From contig NZ_VANU01000007.1 of NCBI RefSeq assembly GCF_005771535.1, positions 115,009-179,008 on the forward strand: a stretch of DNA of 64,000 nt, written 5' to 3'. Positions 26,512 to 37,200 of the stretch are shown here, piece after piece (position 1 is the stretch's first letter; each line of letters begins with the position of its first letter). The stretch is from Arcobacter arenosus (GTDB taxonomy: Bacteria > Campylobacterota > Campylobacteria > Campylobacterales > Arcobacteraceae). The notes beneath the pieces were generated by a model. That model was not told the origin of the DNA. It saw nothing but the letters and a program-made list of their open reading frames with translations, and made no database searches. The translations under genes were made by a program, and so were the position numbers.

Positions 26512-27780
26512 TTATTTTAGTGCCTGATATGCAATATCAGTTCTGCATTTTTTCCCAGCAAAATGTACTTGCCCACAAAGTTTATATGCTCTATCTCTTG
26601 CTTGTTTGATTGTTTCACCAAAACCGACACAAAGAAGAACTCTTCCACCAGTAGCAAAAAGTTTACCATCCTCTTTACTAACACCAGCATAAGAAATATG
26701 TGTATTATTTAAAATCTCTTCATCAACTATTTCATCAACTATTATTTCTGAAGCTGGGCTAGAACCATAAGGATAGTTTCCACTTGCCATTACAACGGCA
26801 ACTCCATATTCATTTTTTATTTTAATATCTAATTTATCAAGTTGTTTAGTTGCACCTTTGTAAAAAAGTTCTGAAACAGGAGTTTCAAGTAAAGGCATTA
26901 AAATTTCACACTCTGGATCACCAAATCTAACATTGTATTCTAAAATAATTGGTTCACCATTTACTACCATAACACCAATAAATAATACACCTTCAAAAGG
27001 AGCACCCTCTTTTTTCATACCCTCTAGTGTTGGTTTAATAACTCTCTCTTCAACTTTTTTATAAATATCATCATTTACTAATGGAGTTGGAGCATATGCA
27101 CCCATACCACCTGTATTTGGTCCAGTATCTCCATCCCCTACTCTTTTATGATCTTGAGCAGCAGGTAAAACTTTATAGTTGTCACCATCACAAATTGCAA
27201 AAATAGATAGTTCATAACCGTCTAAATATTCTTCAACAACAATTGAAGTTCCAGCATCTCCAAAAGATTCTCCACTTAACATATCAGAGGCTGCTTTTTT
27301 AGCTTCTTCTTTACTTTGAGCTATAATTACACCTTTACCTGCACATAAGCCATCTGCTTTTACAACTATAGGTTCATTCATTGTATCAATGAAGTCATGA
27401 GCTTCTTCTACAGAAGTAGTTTCTATAAACGCTGCTGTTGGTATGTTATACTTTTTAAGAATATTTTTCATATACACTTTTGAGCCTTCAAGCTGAGCTG
27501 CAGCTTTACTTGGACCAAATACTGTTAAACCATTTTCTTTAAATATATCAACAACACCATCTACTAATGGAGCTTCAGGACCTACTATTGTTAAATCAAT
27601 TGTATTTTCTTTTGCCCATTGTGCTAATTCGTTATAATCTTTAATATTTATATTTGTACCTAAATTGTCAGTTGCCCCATTTCCTGGCATAAAAAATAAG
27701 TTATGATTTTCCTCTTCTTTAGAAATAGCTAGTCCAATAGAGTATTCTCTACCACCAGAACCAAGTATTAAAATGTTCAC
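26512..27780 (-). CDS. purD: Phosphoribosylamine-glycine ligase PurD
   Basis: 422 residues. ATP-grasp enzyme of purine synthesis (GAR synthetase). N-terminal [15 protein letters not shown], central [16 protein letters not shown], and [15 protein letters not shown], with [14 protein letters not shown] as the metal-binding block. The start is GTG 27780 (AAGGA 10 bases upstream); the frame runs straight into GSGGRE with no room for a later start. Directly downstream of the likely 6S RNA gene, probably by read-through. Confidence 0.96.
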   Translation of the reverse strand: MNILILGSGGREYSIGLAISKEEENHNLFFMPGNGATDNLGTNINIKDYNELAQWAKENTIDLTIVGPEAPLVDGVVDIFKENGLTVFGPSKAAAQLEGSKVYMKNILKKYNIPTAAFIETTSVEEAHDFIDTMNEPIVVKADGLCAGKGVIIAQSKEEAKKAASDMLSGESFGDAGTSIVVEEYLDGYELSIFAICDGDNYKVLPAAQDHKRVGDGDTGPNTGGMGAYAPTPLVNDDIYKKVEERVIKPTLEGMKKEGAPFEGVLFIGVMVVNGEPIILEYNVRFGDPECEILMPLLETPVSELFYKGATKQLDKLDIKIKNEYGVAVVMASGNYPYGSSPASEIIVDEIVDEEILNNTHISYAGVSKEDGKLFATGGRVLLCVGFGETIKQARDRAYKLCGQVHFAGKKCRTDIAYQALK

Positions 27781-27799
27781 TAGATTGTCCTTAATAATG

Positions 27800-27976
27800 A
27801 GTAATAAATTAATCCAAGCAGCCGTTAACCATCAAAATGGCCCACAAAAGCCAACGTTAGCAGACAAGAATTATACTTTAGGAACGAGAATACAAAAGCA
27901 AACGTTCAACACCGTATAAATTACAATCATCCACAAAAATATAGTAACGGACCCTCAACAATGGAAATCCCGCACT
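27800..27976 (-). ncRNA. ssrS: Probable 6S RNA
   Basis: The 240-base gap between hemD and purD is visibly less AT-rich than other gaps and has no reading frame. A perfect minus-strand TATAAT (27983-27988) gives a start near 27976. Foldable parts of the transcript: an inner rod AATTTATAC ... GTATAATT enclosing GAACG ... CGTTC; CCGTTA near the 5' end with TAACGG near the 3' end; a small CCAT-TTTG-ATGG hairpin on the 3' side; and GTAGT against ATTAC at the ends. A long interrupted hairpin of about 175 nt immediately upstream of purD fits 6S RNA, the RNA polymerase-binding RNA; as I recall, 6S lies next to purD in other Campylobacterota. The 3' end is approximate. Confidence 0.55.
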
Positions 27977-27982
27977 ACTTAG

Positions 27983-27988
27983 ATTATA
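27983..27988 (-). promoter_or_regulatory. -10 box of the likely 6S RNA gene
   Basis: TATAAT on the minus strand in the context AAAATTATTATAATCTAAG. This is the only strong promoter-like element in the hemD-purD gap. It points toward purD, so it may also drive purD. Confidence 0.6.
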
Positions 27989-28020
27989 ATAATTTTAGCT
28001 AATTTCGTTTAAATAAAAGA

Positions 28021-28656
28021 TTAAAAAGTAACCATTTGAGATAGTTTTATACACTCTTCAACTGATGTAACAGGGCTTATTTTAAAATTGACATAATTAG
28101 GTAAACATTTAGAAGTGGTTTTACCTATAACAATTGCATTAAAACTTTTATCCCAAGAATAGTTTTTAAAAAAACAATTAACTGATGATGGGGAGGTAAA
28201 TATTATAGTTGAATTTTTTTCTAATTCTATATTTAATTTATCATTGCAAACAGTTTCATATGTAATTAATTCATCAATATCGGTATTAGACTCTTTTAAT
28301 ATATTTACTAAATTTGAAGCAACCTCTTTAGCTCTTACATAAAGAACTTTTTTATTCGCCAGTTTATCTTTTAATTCTTTAGCAAAATCATTACCATGTC
28401 CACTAGAACCTGTATATTCTACTATCCCGCCATTTTTTAATATAATATCAGCAGTTTTTTTAGCTATTGCATAACAAGGTACTTTTATCCAATCATCATT
28501 AAAACTATTTAAAGAATAAATAGCATTTTTTGAAGTTATAATTAAGGCATCATATTTTTTTAAATCAAAACTAGATGGAATATATTTTATTTTAAAAACT
28601 TCTAAATTTATAACACCATCAAATTTTTGATTATTTAAAAGGTATGTTTTAGCCAT
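28021..28656 (-). CDS. hemD: Uroporphyrinogen-III synthase HemD
   Basis: 211 residues from the ATG at 28656. HemD sequences vary greatly; the call rests on the bilobed pattern YDALIITSKNAIYSLN in lobe 1, KKVLYVRAKEVASNLVNILKES, and ELITYETV ... STIIFTSPSSVNCFFKNY in lobe 2, ending with AIVIGKTTSKCL. It cyclises hydroxymethylbilane in heme synthesis. I prefer ATG 28656 over the longer ATG 28680, because the shorter one overlaps the sulP stop by 8 bases in the usual coupled way, with AGAG before it. Confidence 0.8.
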   Translation of the reverse strand: MAKTYLLNNQKFDGVINLEVFKIKYIPSSFDLKKYDALIITSKNAIYSLNSFNDDWIKVPCYAIAKKTADIILKNGGIVEYTGSSGHGNDFAKELKDKLANKKVLYVRAKEVASNLVNILKESNTDIDELITYETVCNDKLNIELEKNSTIIFTSPSSVNCFFKNYSWDKSFNAIVIGKTTSKCLPNYVNFKISPVTSVEECIKLSQMVTF

Positions 28657-30238
28657 TAACAATCTCTTTATGCTGTACATAATTTATAGCATCATCAATA
28701 TTAGTAAATATTTTTATTTTTTTAAATATATCATCTTGATCTAATTGCATTATAGTTTTTCTATGTCTATATTTTGAAATAAAGATTACATTCATTCCTC
28801 TTTTTTTCAATTTGTCAATTATATTTTCTAAAATAAAAATTGCAGATAAGTCCAATGAAAAGGCATTTTTAAAATCAATTATAATTGTTTTAATATTATC
28901 ATCAATTCTATCAATTTTTTCATCTAAGATTGATGCAGTACCAAAAAATAACTCACCATTAATCTTAATAGTATAAATAGAGTTGTTATCTATATCAATA
29001 TCAAAAGATGATTTTTTTATATTTCTAACAGTTTTTATTTGAGTACCCTTTGATACTTTATATATTGCCATTATAGAAGCAATTGTTATACCCACTCCAA
29101 CTGCCATAATTAAATCTACAAAAATTGTTAAAAGTAATACTGTAACCATTACAAGTAAATCTCTCTTATTTACTTTTTTAATAATCTTAATAAATTTATA
29201 ATCTAGAATATCAAATCCAACTTTTATCAAAATACCTGAAAGTACAGCCAATGGTATTTGCGATGCTAATGGAGCAAGAAATAAAACAATAAGTAATAGT
29301 GTAAAAGAATGAACCATTCCAGAAATTTTTGTAGTTCCTCCACTATTAATATTTATAACTGTTCTCATAGTTGCACCTGCTCCAGGGATTGCTCCAAAAA
29401 GTGAGCATATAGAGTTACCAATACCTTGTCCAATTAATTCTTGATTTGGTCTATGTTTTGTTTTTGTCATATTATCGGCAACTAAAGAGGTTAATAACGA
29501 GTCAATAGAGCCTAATAAAGCTAAAGTAATAGATAATGTAATTATCTCTTTTAGATTTACAAAACTAAAGTTTATAGGTAATGTAATCTCTGGTAATCCT
29601 GTAGGAATTTCACCAATCTTAGGTACATTTAAATTTAAATAAAATGATAAATATGTTACTGCAATTAATGCAATTAGTGCAGGAGGAATAATTTGTCTAA
29701 CTTTTTTAGGAGTTAAAAACATAATTCCTAGTGTAATAGAAGCAATTATCAGTGCATCTTTATTAGTTTGTGATATTGTATCCATAAAGTTTAATACAGT
29801 TAACAGTATTGAAGGTTGCGAATCTACCCCTAAAAAAGGATTTATTTGTAAGATAATAATAATAACACCTACTCCACTCATAAACCCTGAGATAACAGGA
29901 TATGGAATAAACTGAATCCATTTACCAATTTTTATAACAGCAAAAGAGATTTGAATCAACCCTGATAGAAATATTATTGTCATAACAGTGTTAATATCAC
30001 CAGGAAAAGCAGCAATTGCCGTTGCTGTTACAACTGTCATTGGTCCAGTTGGTCCTGATATTTGTGTTGAAGTACCACCAAACAGTGCAGCGAAAAAACC
30101 TAAAATGATTGCACCATATATACCTGCAATTGCACCAGCACCACTTGCAACACCAAATGCTAAAGCTAAAGGTAATGCAACAACGGCTGCTGTGATACCA
30201 CCAAGAACATCATTTTTTAAATTGTTAATGCTAATCAT
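28649..30238 (-). CDS. SulP-family anion transporter with STAS domain (1)
   Basis: 529 residues. About 10-12 membrane helices over residues 5-400 and a C-terminal cytoplasmic STAS domain (about 420-520). Family motifs: GGITAAVVALPLALAFGVASG near the N-terminus, GPTGPMTVVTATAIA, and IPGAGATMRTVININSGGTTKISG in the middle. Substrates in this family include sulfate, bicarbonate and dicarboxylates; the specific one is not visible. Overlaps hemD by 8 bases and follows der after 26. A second SulP gene lies at 56599. Confidence 0.9.
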   Translation of the reverse strand: MISINNLKNDVLGGITAAVVALPLALAFGVASGAGAIAGIYGAIILGFFAALFGGTSTQISGPTGPMTVVTATAIAAFPGDINTVMTIIFLSGLIQISFAVIKIGKWIQFIPYPVISGFMSGVGVIIIILQINPFLGVDSQPSILLTVLNFMDTISQTNKDALIIASITLGIMFLTPKKVRQIIPPALIALIAVTYLSFYLNLNVPKIGEIPTGLPEITLPINFSFVNLKEIITLSITLALLGSIDSLLTSLVADNMTKTKHRPNQELIGQGIGNSICSLFGAIPGAGATMRTVININSGGTTKISGMVHSFTLLLIVLFLAPLASQIPLAVLSGILIKVGFDILDYKFIKIIKKVNKRDLLVMVTVLLLTIFVDLIMAVGVGITIASIMAIYKVSKGTQIKTVRNIKKSSFDIDIDNNSIYTIKINGELFFGTASILDEKIDRIDDNIKTIIIDFKNAFSLDLSAIFILENIIDKLKKRGMNVIFISKYRHRKTIMQLDQDDIFKKIKIFTNIDDAINYVQHKEIVNG

Positions 30239-30264
30239 TCAAAACTCTCCCACTAAATGAGTTT

Positions 30265-31698
30265 TTAAAAGTCTTCTAACTCTTCCTCACTCTCTTCTCT
30301 TTGTCCTTTTCCTCTTGCTACAAGATGAATAGGTGTACCTTCAAAGTTTATATTATCCCTTAAAAAGTTTATTAAATATCTTTTATATGAAAAATGTAAA
30401 AGTTTAGGTTTATTCATAATAAGTGCAATTCTTGGAGGTTTTGTTTCAAACTGTGTAGAATAATAAATTCTAAGAAAATTACCTGCAGGACTTGGAAGAG
30501 CATGTCTCATTACCGCTGTTTCAATTGCCTTATTTAGTGTTGAGGTTGGAACTCTTTGACTATAGTTTTCATAAATCTCAACTAATTTGTCTTTTAATCT
30601 ATCGATACTTCTACCTGTTTTTGCTGAAACGGCAATTATAGGTGCATAATATAAAAATTTAAATTTTCTTCGCACCTTTTCTTCAAACTCTTTAAAATCT
30701 TCTCTATTTTCATCCCATTTATTTAAAACAATAATAGTCCCTAAACCATATTGATCAACTAAACCTGCAATTTTTTCATCTAAATCATATAGTTCTTCTG
30801 AGGCATCTAAAACAACTAAAGCAAGATTTGCAATTTCAAGCATCTCTTTTGTTCTCATTAAAGCAAATTTTTCAATTCCTTCAATCTTACCTCTTCTTCT
30901 TAGACCTGCTGTATCAACGAAGGTAATATTTTTATCTTTATACTCAAAAGATTCATCAACTGGGTCAATAGTTGTTCCTGCAATTGGAGAAACAACTGAT
31001 CTTTCTGCTCCAACAAGTGCATTTAGAATTGAAGATTTTCCAACATTTGTTCTACCTATAATGGCAACTCTTATCTCACCATCATCTTGGAAATCAGCTG
31101 ACTCATTTATATCTTCAACTGGAGCTAAAAAATCTTCTAAGTAGTCATCATCATCTACTTCGTAGTTTATAACTTCTTCTTCAACTCTTGGTGGTAATTT
31201 TTCCCAAATCCATTCAAATAAAGATTTTGTTCCTCTATTATGTGAAACTGAAATACCAAAAAGATTTTCTTCATCAATACCAAATTCAAAGAAAGCCCAA
31301 AGTCTTTCATCTTTTTCTTTGTCGTTATCTATTTTATTTACCACTAAAGCTAATTTTTTACCTAGAGTTTGAAGCTCATAAAATAATTCTTTATCCTTTT
31401 CATCTGGTATCTTTTTACCATCGACCATAAAAAGTATTATATCAGCCTCTTTAGCACACTCTACTGCTTTTCTTTTTACATTAGAAAATATAGCATCGTT
31501 TGTATCATCTATACCCCCTGTGTCAAGCATAAGTGCATCTCTATCAAGGATTTCAACCTCATGCTTTCTAATATCCCTAGTTGTACCAGCCATATCAGAA
31601 ACAATAGCAATTCTTTTTTTTGCAATTCTATTAAATAATGATGATTTTCCAACATTAGGTTGTCCAATCAATGCAATTTTTTTCAGTTCGTTTGTCAT
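30265..31698 (-). CDS. der: Ribosome-assembly GTPase Der (EngA)
   Basis: 477 residues with two tandem GTPase domains and a C-terminal KH-like domain. G1 boxes GQPNVGKSS (about 12-20) and GRTNVGKSS (about 216-224), G3 DTGG and DTAGL, G4 NKID and NKWD. The acidic linker between the domains (DDDDYLEDFLAPVEDINES) is longer than in E. coli. Required for 50S maturation. The C-terminus ends with a short acidic tail (EESEEELEDF). Confidence 0.96.
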   Translation of the reverse strand: MTNELKKIALIGQPNVGKSSLFNRIAKKRIAIVSDMAGTTRDIRKHEVEILDRDALMLDTGGIDDTNDAIFSNVKRKAVECAKEADIILFMVDGKKIPDEKDKELFYELQTLGKKLALVVNKIDNDKEKDERLWAFFEFGIDEENLFGISVSHNRGTKSLFEWIWEKLPPRVEEEVINYEVDDDDYLEDFLAPVEDINESADFQDDGEIRVAIIGRTNVGKSSILNALVGAERSVVSPIAGTTIDPVDESFEYKDKNITFVDTAGLRRRGKIEGIEKFALMRTKEMLEIANLALVVLDASEELYDLDEKIAGLVDQYGLGTIIVLNKWDENREDFKEFEEKVRRKFKFLYYAPIIAVSAKTGRSIDRLKDKLVEIYENYSQRVPTSTLNKAIETAVMRHALPSPAGNFLRIYYSTQFETKPPRIALIMNKPKLLHFSYKRYLINFLRDNINFEGTPIHLVARGKGQREESEEELEDF

Positions 31699-31722
31699 GT
31701 AAACTTTTTCCTTTAAAATAAA

Positions 31723-31751
31723 AAAGGTATTAGCCTTAAGCTAATACCTTT
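31723..31751 (-). terminator. Rho-independent terminator of hpf
   Basis: 12-bp stem AAAGGTATTAGC (31723-31734) with GCTAATACCTTT (31740-31751) and a 5-base loop, 20 bases past the hpf stop. Read on the minus strand, the stem is followed by TTTATTTT. Confidence 0.8.
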
Positions 31752-31771
31752 AAGAAACATTAGATTATATC

Positions 31772-32314
31772 TTAATATAATCCAAATTTTCCTTCATCTT
31801 TTGATTTGTATAATACTCTCATATTATCATCTTTGTCAAAGAATACTTTAAATTGAGCATCAGAACCTTTTAAATCATCTAATGCCTCTTGAATATCCAT
31901 TGGTTTATAAGAAGTAAGTCTTACTGGGAAGATTTCATCTTCAAATTTCTCTAATTCGTTAGCTATTTGATCTTCAATCTCTGCAGCTGCAACTTCTGTT
32001 AATTTTGTAGCTTTATGACCCGTGATTTTATCATGGTGTCTTCTTAAAACTTTTGAAACTCTATCTACAGCGATATCAATTGCTGAATATAAATCTTTAT
32101 CTTTTTGTTTTACAACAACAGTATCTAAATGTGCGATATTTAACGTAAATTCAAAAGTAAATGCTTTTCTTCCATTTTTTTCTTCTTGGTCAATAATTGC
32201 GTTTACAGATATAATATCTAAATTATATTTTTTGAAAATCTCAATTGAACTATTAACATAATCTTTAATAGGTTCGGTTAATTCTATGTGTCTTCCTACA
32301 ATACTTGTATTCAT
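31772..32314 (-). CDS. hpf: Long-form ribosome hibernation promoting factor HPF
   Basis: 180 residues. N-terminal RaiA/YfiA domain (1-100: GRHIELTEPIKDYVNSSIEIF, then DLYSAIDIAVDRVSKVLRRHHDKI) and the C-terminal dimerisation domain of long HPF (about 125-180: VRLTSYKPMDIQEALDDLKGSDAQFKVFFDK). Long HPF joins 70S ribosomes into inactive 100S dimers. AAGGAG lies 7 bases before ATG. A TATAAT at 32367-32372 (minus) is a possible promoter. Confidence 0.92.
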   Translation of the reverse strand: MNTSIVGRHIELTEPIKDYVNSSIEIFKKYNLDIISVNAIIDQEEKNGRKAFTFEFTLNIAHLDTVVVKQKDKDLYSAIDIAVDRVSKVLRRHHDKITGHKATKLTEVAAAEIEDQIANELEKFEDEIFPVRLTSYKPMDIQEALDDLKGSDAQFKVFFDKDDNMRVLYKSKDEGKFGLY

Positions 32315-32393
32315 AACATACTCCTTTTGCTTATATAGTAATATTATTTTAACATACTAATTATTAATTATAACTACTATTTTGAAAAAAGCT

Positions 32394-33539
32394 TTAATAA
32401 TACATAGTAATTAGTTCAAGTTGTATATTTAAATCATTAATTTTCAAATCCAATTCTCTCATTTTTTTAGTATTTGATAACACTTCCACATCTTCTATTG
32501 CTTTATAACCTGCATTGTATTCATCTTTTACTGTTTGTAGTAGTTCTTCATATAATATAATATCTTTATTTGCTATATTTTTTAAATTTTCATAGGTTTC
32601 AATATTTTGTATTAGTTTTTCGTATTCCATTGATTCATCTATGATTTTTTGTTCTTTTTCATTTTTTGATAAAAGGTATTCAAGTTTTGATTTTTCAATA
32701 TCATTTAAGGTTGAAAAACTAATTGGTATTGTTAGGTTTACACCATAGTTATATGTTTCATCCTCTGTATTTTCATAATTTTTGTTATAACTTGATGAAA
32801 AAGATATTGTTGGCATATAGTCAGTCTTTTTGATTTTATAAGTACTTTTTGCAATCTCTTCACTATAAACAGATAAATTTACATCTTTTGAATTTTTTAT
32901 AAAATCATCTAATTTTTTAATTTTCAAATTTGGTATATCAATATTTTGATAATCTTTATTTGTATATTGTTTTAAACTAAGAAGATATTGTTTTTTTGAT
33001 TTAAATAGATTAATCAACTCCTCTTCTAATGTATTCTTTTCCATAATTGTATCATTTAAATCAGAGATTCCAACCTCACCTGCACTATATTCACTTTTTA
33101 AAATTGCTAAGTCTATCTCTTTGTTTAAAATTGTTAATTTTTGTTTTTCAATACTTAGATCTGTTATCTTTGCATTTAATGTGTTTGAATATATATTGTT
33201 TAAATATTCACTGAAGGTTATTTTTAAATCAAGCAAATCATACTGTTCTTGTATTTTTGCTAAATCTATTGTTTCAAAAATTCCACCAAATTTAAATATA
33301 TCTTGTTCGTATGATAGACTCATACTTTTAGAAGTATTGCCATTATTGTCTTCAGAAATATTCGAACTTATATTAATATCTGATAGCCAACTTTTTTGAT
33401 TTAACTTTTTATCCTCATTAATGATTTTTTCTTTTGTTTCTATAATAGATTTTTGTGTAGGAGAGAATAAGTTTATCTCTTCATTGGCAGTTAAAGATGA
33501 ACAAAAAACTAAACTTGTAATTAATATTTTATTATTCAT
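32394..33539 (-). CDS. TolC-family outer membrane efflux protein (short)
   Basis: 381 residues from the chosen ATG, well below the 430-490 usual for TolC proteins. Signal peptide (MNNKILITSLVFCSSLTA). Two TolC repeats are seen: long amphipathic helices (about 75-150 and 285-375) with GIFETIDLAKIQEQYDLLDLKI and the paired short strands (MPTISFSSSYNKNYE, YNYGVNLTIPISF). It would form the outer membrane channel of the RND pump encoded upstream. The start ATG 33539 overlaps the adaptor stop by 8 bases (ATGAATAA); the longer TTG start at 33551 lacks support. Confidence 0.8.
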   Translation of the reverse strand: MNNKILITSLVFCSSLTANEEINLFSPTQKSIIETKEKIINEDKKLNQKSWLSDINISSNISEDNNGNTSKSMSLSYEQDIFKFGGIFETIDLAKIQEQYDLLDLKITFSEYLNNIYSNTLNAKITDLSIEKQKLTILNKEIDLAILKSEYSAGEVGISDLNDTIMEKNTLEEELINLFKSKKQYLLSLKQYTNKDYQNIDIPNLKIKKLDDFIKNSKDVNLSVYSEEIAKSTYKIKKTDYMPTISFSSSYNKNYENTEDETYNYGVNLTIPISFSTLNDIEKSKLEYLLSKNEKEQKIIDESMEYEKLIQNIETYENLKNIANKDIILYEELLQTVKDEYNAGYKAIEDVEVLSNTKKMRELDLKINDLNIQLELITMYY

Positions 33540-34236
33540 CTTTAAACTCAACTTTCATAATTTGTCCAAATTCATTATTATCTAAAGTTAAAACTACTTT
33601 ATGGGCCGATACATATGTTTTATCTAGTGTTTTATCTATTTTTTTTATTTTTGCAAGACCTTTTTCATCATTAATATAAACTTTCTTTTTTGATATGTTT
33701 TCATAATCATCTTTACTAACATAAACTACTAGTTTAGATTTAGATATATTCATTGCAGTGGCCAATTGTGTACCAGTTGAAACATAATCATTTTTATCTA
33801 CATCAAATTGCTTGATATATAACTTATTTACTTTTATACTCTTTTTTGAGATTGTATCTTTTAATGAGGCAATTGATAATTTTATAGAATCAATATTTAT
33901 TTTTAAATCTAAAATATCATAATACTTGTCATCTTTATCAGATTGACTTTTACCTCTAATATTTATAAATTTTTCATAATTACTTTGGGCAATTGATAAT
34001 TTTTTGTTGTATAACTTTAATTGGTTTTGATAAATTTTTAACTCTTTTTGTTCTAAAGAATCATCAATTCTGATAAGTTCCTTTGTTACAATTTTTGTTT
34101 CATCATTTTTGTCTAGTTTAATAATTTGTCCTGAGGCTTGAGCATAAATAATAAACTCTTCATATGGTTCAATTTTGGCCATATAAGTTTGTGAATATAA
34201 AAATAGTGGTAATAATAAAAATATAAGTTTTTTCAT
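33532..34236 (-). CDS. Periplasmic adaptor (membrane fusion) protein of the RND pump, short
   Basis: 234 residues, much shorter than AcrA-type adaptors (about 380). Signal peptide (KKLIFLLLPLFLYS). A lipoyl-like half (EPYEEFIIYAQASGQIIKLDKNDETKI), a coiled-coil hairpin (about 65-130), a second lipoyl half (KQFDVDKNDYVSTGTQLATAMNISKSKLVVYVS) and a reduced beta-barrel end. The membrane-proximal domain seems missing. Gene order pump-adaptor-channel with 12-base and overlapping junctions makes the role likely even though similarity is weak. Confidence 0.75.
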   Translation of the reverse strand: MKKLIFLLLPLFLYSQTYMAKIEPYEEFIIYAQASGQIIKLDKNDETKIVTKELIRIDDSLEQKELKIYQNQLKLYNKKLSIAQSNYEKFINIRGKSQSDKDDKYYDILDLKINIDSIKLSIASLKDTISKKSIKVNKLYIKQFDVDKNDYVSTGTQLATAMNISKSKLVVYVSKDDYENISKKKVYINDEKGLAKIKKIDKTLDKTYVSAHKVVLTLDNNEFGQIMKVEFKDE

Positions 34237-34248
34237 AGTTAAATCCTT

Positions 34249-37200
34249 TTAGTCTTTTATTTTGAATATTGTTGCATATAATGCTGGTACATAAATTAAA
34301 TTTAAAATCGTACCCCAAGCTATACCAAATCCTAAAGATATGGCAATTGGTTGAAGCATAACTGATTCTCCTGTTGGGAAGAATATCAATGTAGATAAAC
34401 CTAAGATAGTTGTAATTGATGTAATTAATATAGGTCTTACCCTTTGTTTAGCTTTTTTATAAAACTCTGATTTATTTTTAGTTCCATGTAAAAAGTCTAA
34501 CATAATAATACCATCATTAATAACAACTCCTGCAAGGCCTAACATACCTATAAATGATTGGGAATTTAAATTTATTCCCATTATGGTATGTCCTAATACA
34601 GCACCAAAAACTGTAAAAGGAATAACTGAAAGAATAATAAAAGCACTTTTAAAAGATGGGAAGTTTATTAATAAGGTTAAGAAAATTAAAAATAAACCAA
34701 CTAAAAAAGCTTTTAACATATCACTAGCCATTTGAGCACTTTTTTCACGCTCTCCCCCATAAAAAATCTTCATATTAGTATTAGAAATCTCTTTTAAAAG
34801 TGGATCAATTTGAGCTAATACTTCATTTGAACTTGTTACACTTTTTTCTATATTTGCATAGATTTTCTTTTGTATTTCACCATCTTCTTTTTCTATTTTT
34901 TCAAAGTTTCTTTCAATCTTGAAATCAACTAACTCTTGTAGCTCAATTTTTTTGTCATCTATATTAATTAAGAAGTGTTTCATCTCATCAATACTATCTT
35001 TATAAATTGATTGAGTTATAATATCAATTACTCCGTCATTGTTAAAAGTATTAGCTTGATCTTTTTCCATAAAGAAATTTGCAACTTGTGTTGCAATTGT
35101 ACTATCTGTAAGCCCTAAAGATTGTGCATAAGAATTTAATGAAAACTTGTACTCACTTTCACCTAATTGGGTATTATCTGTTACATCCTTTACACCATCT
35201 ATATTTGATAATTCTTTTTTTATTTTATCGATACTTTTAAGAAGTAAACTTTTATCATCGCTACTTAAATTTAGTTCAATATCAGTTTTTACAATACCTA
35301 TTCTTCTTGTAACAATATTAAATTCAACTGCTTTATCTTCTTTTACTAAAGGATTAATCAACTCTCTTATTTGATTCATTGCTGTTTGTGTGTCAATAGT
35401 TCGAATTTTATCCTTTCTTTCGAAATCAAAACTAAGACTTAAAACGGGATTTACATATTTTTCTAAAAAATTATCCTCTTTAAAATCTTCAAGTTCAATA
35501 TTTAAATTAAATCCATTTTCAATAGTTTCACTATCACTTGCTATATTTGAAAACCTACCTACGGTGGTGTCAATATTTTTAATAAAAATCTCATTTTTAT
35601 TTTCTAGTAATAGTTTTTCATATTTTTTAACTACTTCATTTGTTTCTTTTAATCCTAAAGATTCATCTAATTTTACTGATACAGTAATACTTCCAAAATC
35701 TAAATCAGGCATCATTTGAAATCTACTATTTGTAATAAGTAAATAAGTTAAAGCAGGAACAATGATAAAAAAAGACAAAAGAAATATCTTTTTAAAATGT
35801 ATTATTTTATGTAAAATATTTTCGTAAAAGTTGTAAGCTTTTGTCCAGTCAAGCATTTTATCTTTTCTTTTTAAAATATGCTTTGCATGAAGTGGAAGAA
35901 AAATAAATGACTCAATTAATGATGCAAAAATAAGTACTGATATTACAATTGGAACAAGCTTCATAAGATTACCTAATTCACCACTTATTAGAAGCATAGG
36001 TAAAAAAGCAAATATTGTAGTAAAAGCAGCAATTAAAACAGGTGCAATCATCTCTTTTGCACCAATTAAAACTGCATCATTGAGCTTTTTACCTTCATCA
36101 AGATGTCTTTGTATGTTTTCACTTACAATAATTGCATCATCAACTACGATACCTAAAGATATCAACATTGCCATTAATGAAATCATATTTAAACTAAAGC
36201 CGAATTGTTCAATTACTAATAAGGCTAAAATAAATGAAAAAGGAATCCCCATTACAATTACTATTGATAACCTTGGGCTAATTAATAAGTGCATACATAA
36301 ACCAACTAGTATAAGACCTAAGGTGATATTTGCAATAATAGTTTTAATTCTATCATCAACAGGTTCACTACTATCTCTAGTAATTTCCATAGTTAAATCT
36401 TCTGTTTCTTGTTCATAATTAGCTAAAATATTTTTAACTTTTTTAGCTATAGCAATTGAATCACCAACATCATCTTTATATATGTTAAATGAGATTGTTG
36501 TTTGTCCATTTAATCTAGAGATAGTCTCATCTATTGGATAATCAATTGAAATATTTGCAATATCTTTTAAATAGACTGCTTTAGAGTCAACTTTTAATAT
36601 AGTATTTTCCCAAGTGGTTTTATTAAACTTATTATTGTTTGCACTTAAATATACATGATTACCTGTTTGTTCTATTTGTGCTACAGGATATATATAGGAT
36701 AAATTACCAATAGCACTAATAACAGAAGAGCTTTCTAATCCATACATATCAATTTTTTTATGGTCTAGTAAAATATCAATTTGAAGTTCACTATCACCAT
36801 ATATTTGAATCTCACTAATATTTGAAACTGAAAGCAGTTTTGTTTTTAAGTCTTTTGAGATATCAAGAAGTTCTTTTTTTGATCTATTTTGAGAAAGAAT
36901 TGAGACGTTCATCAATGACATTTGTCTTTGAACAGAACTAACTGTTGGTTCTGTCATATCACTTGGGAAATATTTTTTAGCTGAACTAACAGCATCTTTT
37001 ACTTCATCTTGAATCTCTTTTTTATCTACTCCATCTTGTAGTTCAATTTTAATTGAAAAACTACCATTTGTAATAGTTGAGCTTACCTCTTCTATACCAG
37101 AAATAGTATCTATTTGATTTTCTAACTCTACAACAGCAAAATTATTTAAACTACTTGCACTAGCACCACTATAACTTCCATTTACTTGTATACTTTCTAA

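Noticed and set aside
27800..27976. tmRNA, SRP RNA or RNase P RNA as identity of the purD-upstream RNA
   Set aside because: No tRNA-like ends or tag frame for tmRNA, no SRP Alu/tetraloop core, and far too short for RNase P.
36080..36418. Plus-strand reading frame opposite the RND pump
   Set aside because: Antisense to membrane helices with no start signal; a typical shadow of a hydrophobic gene.
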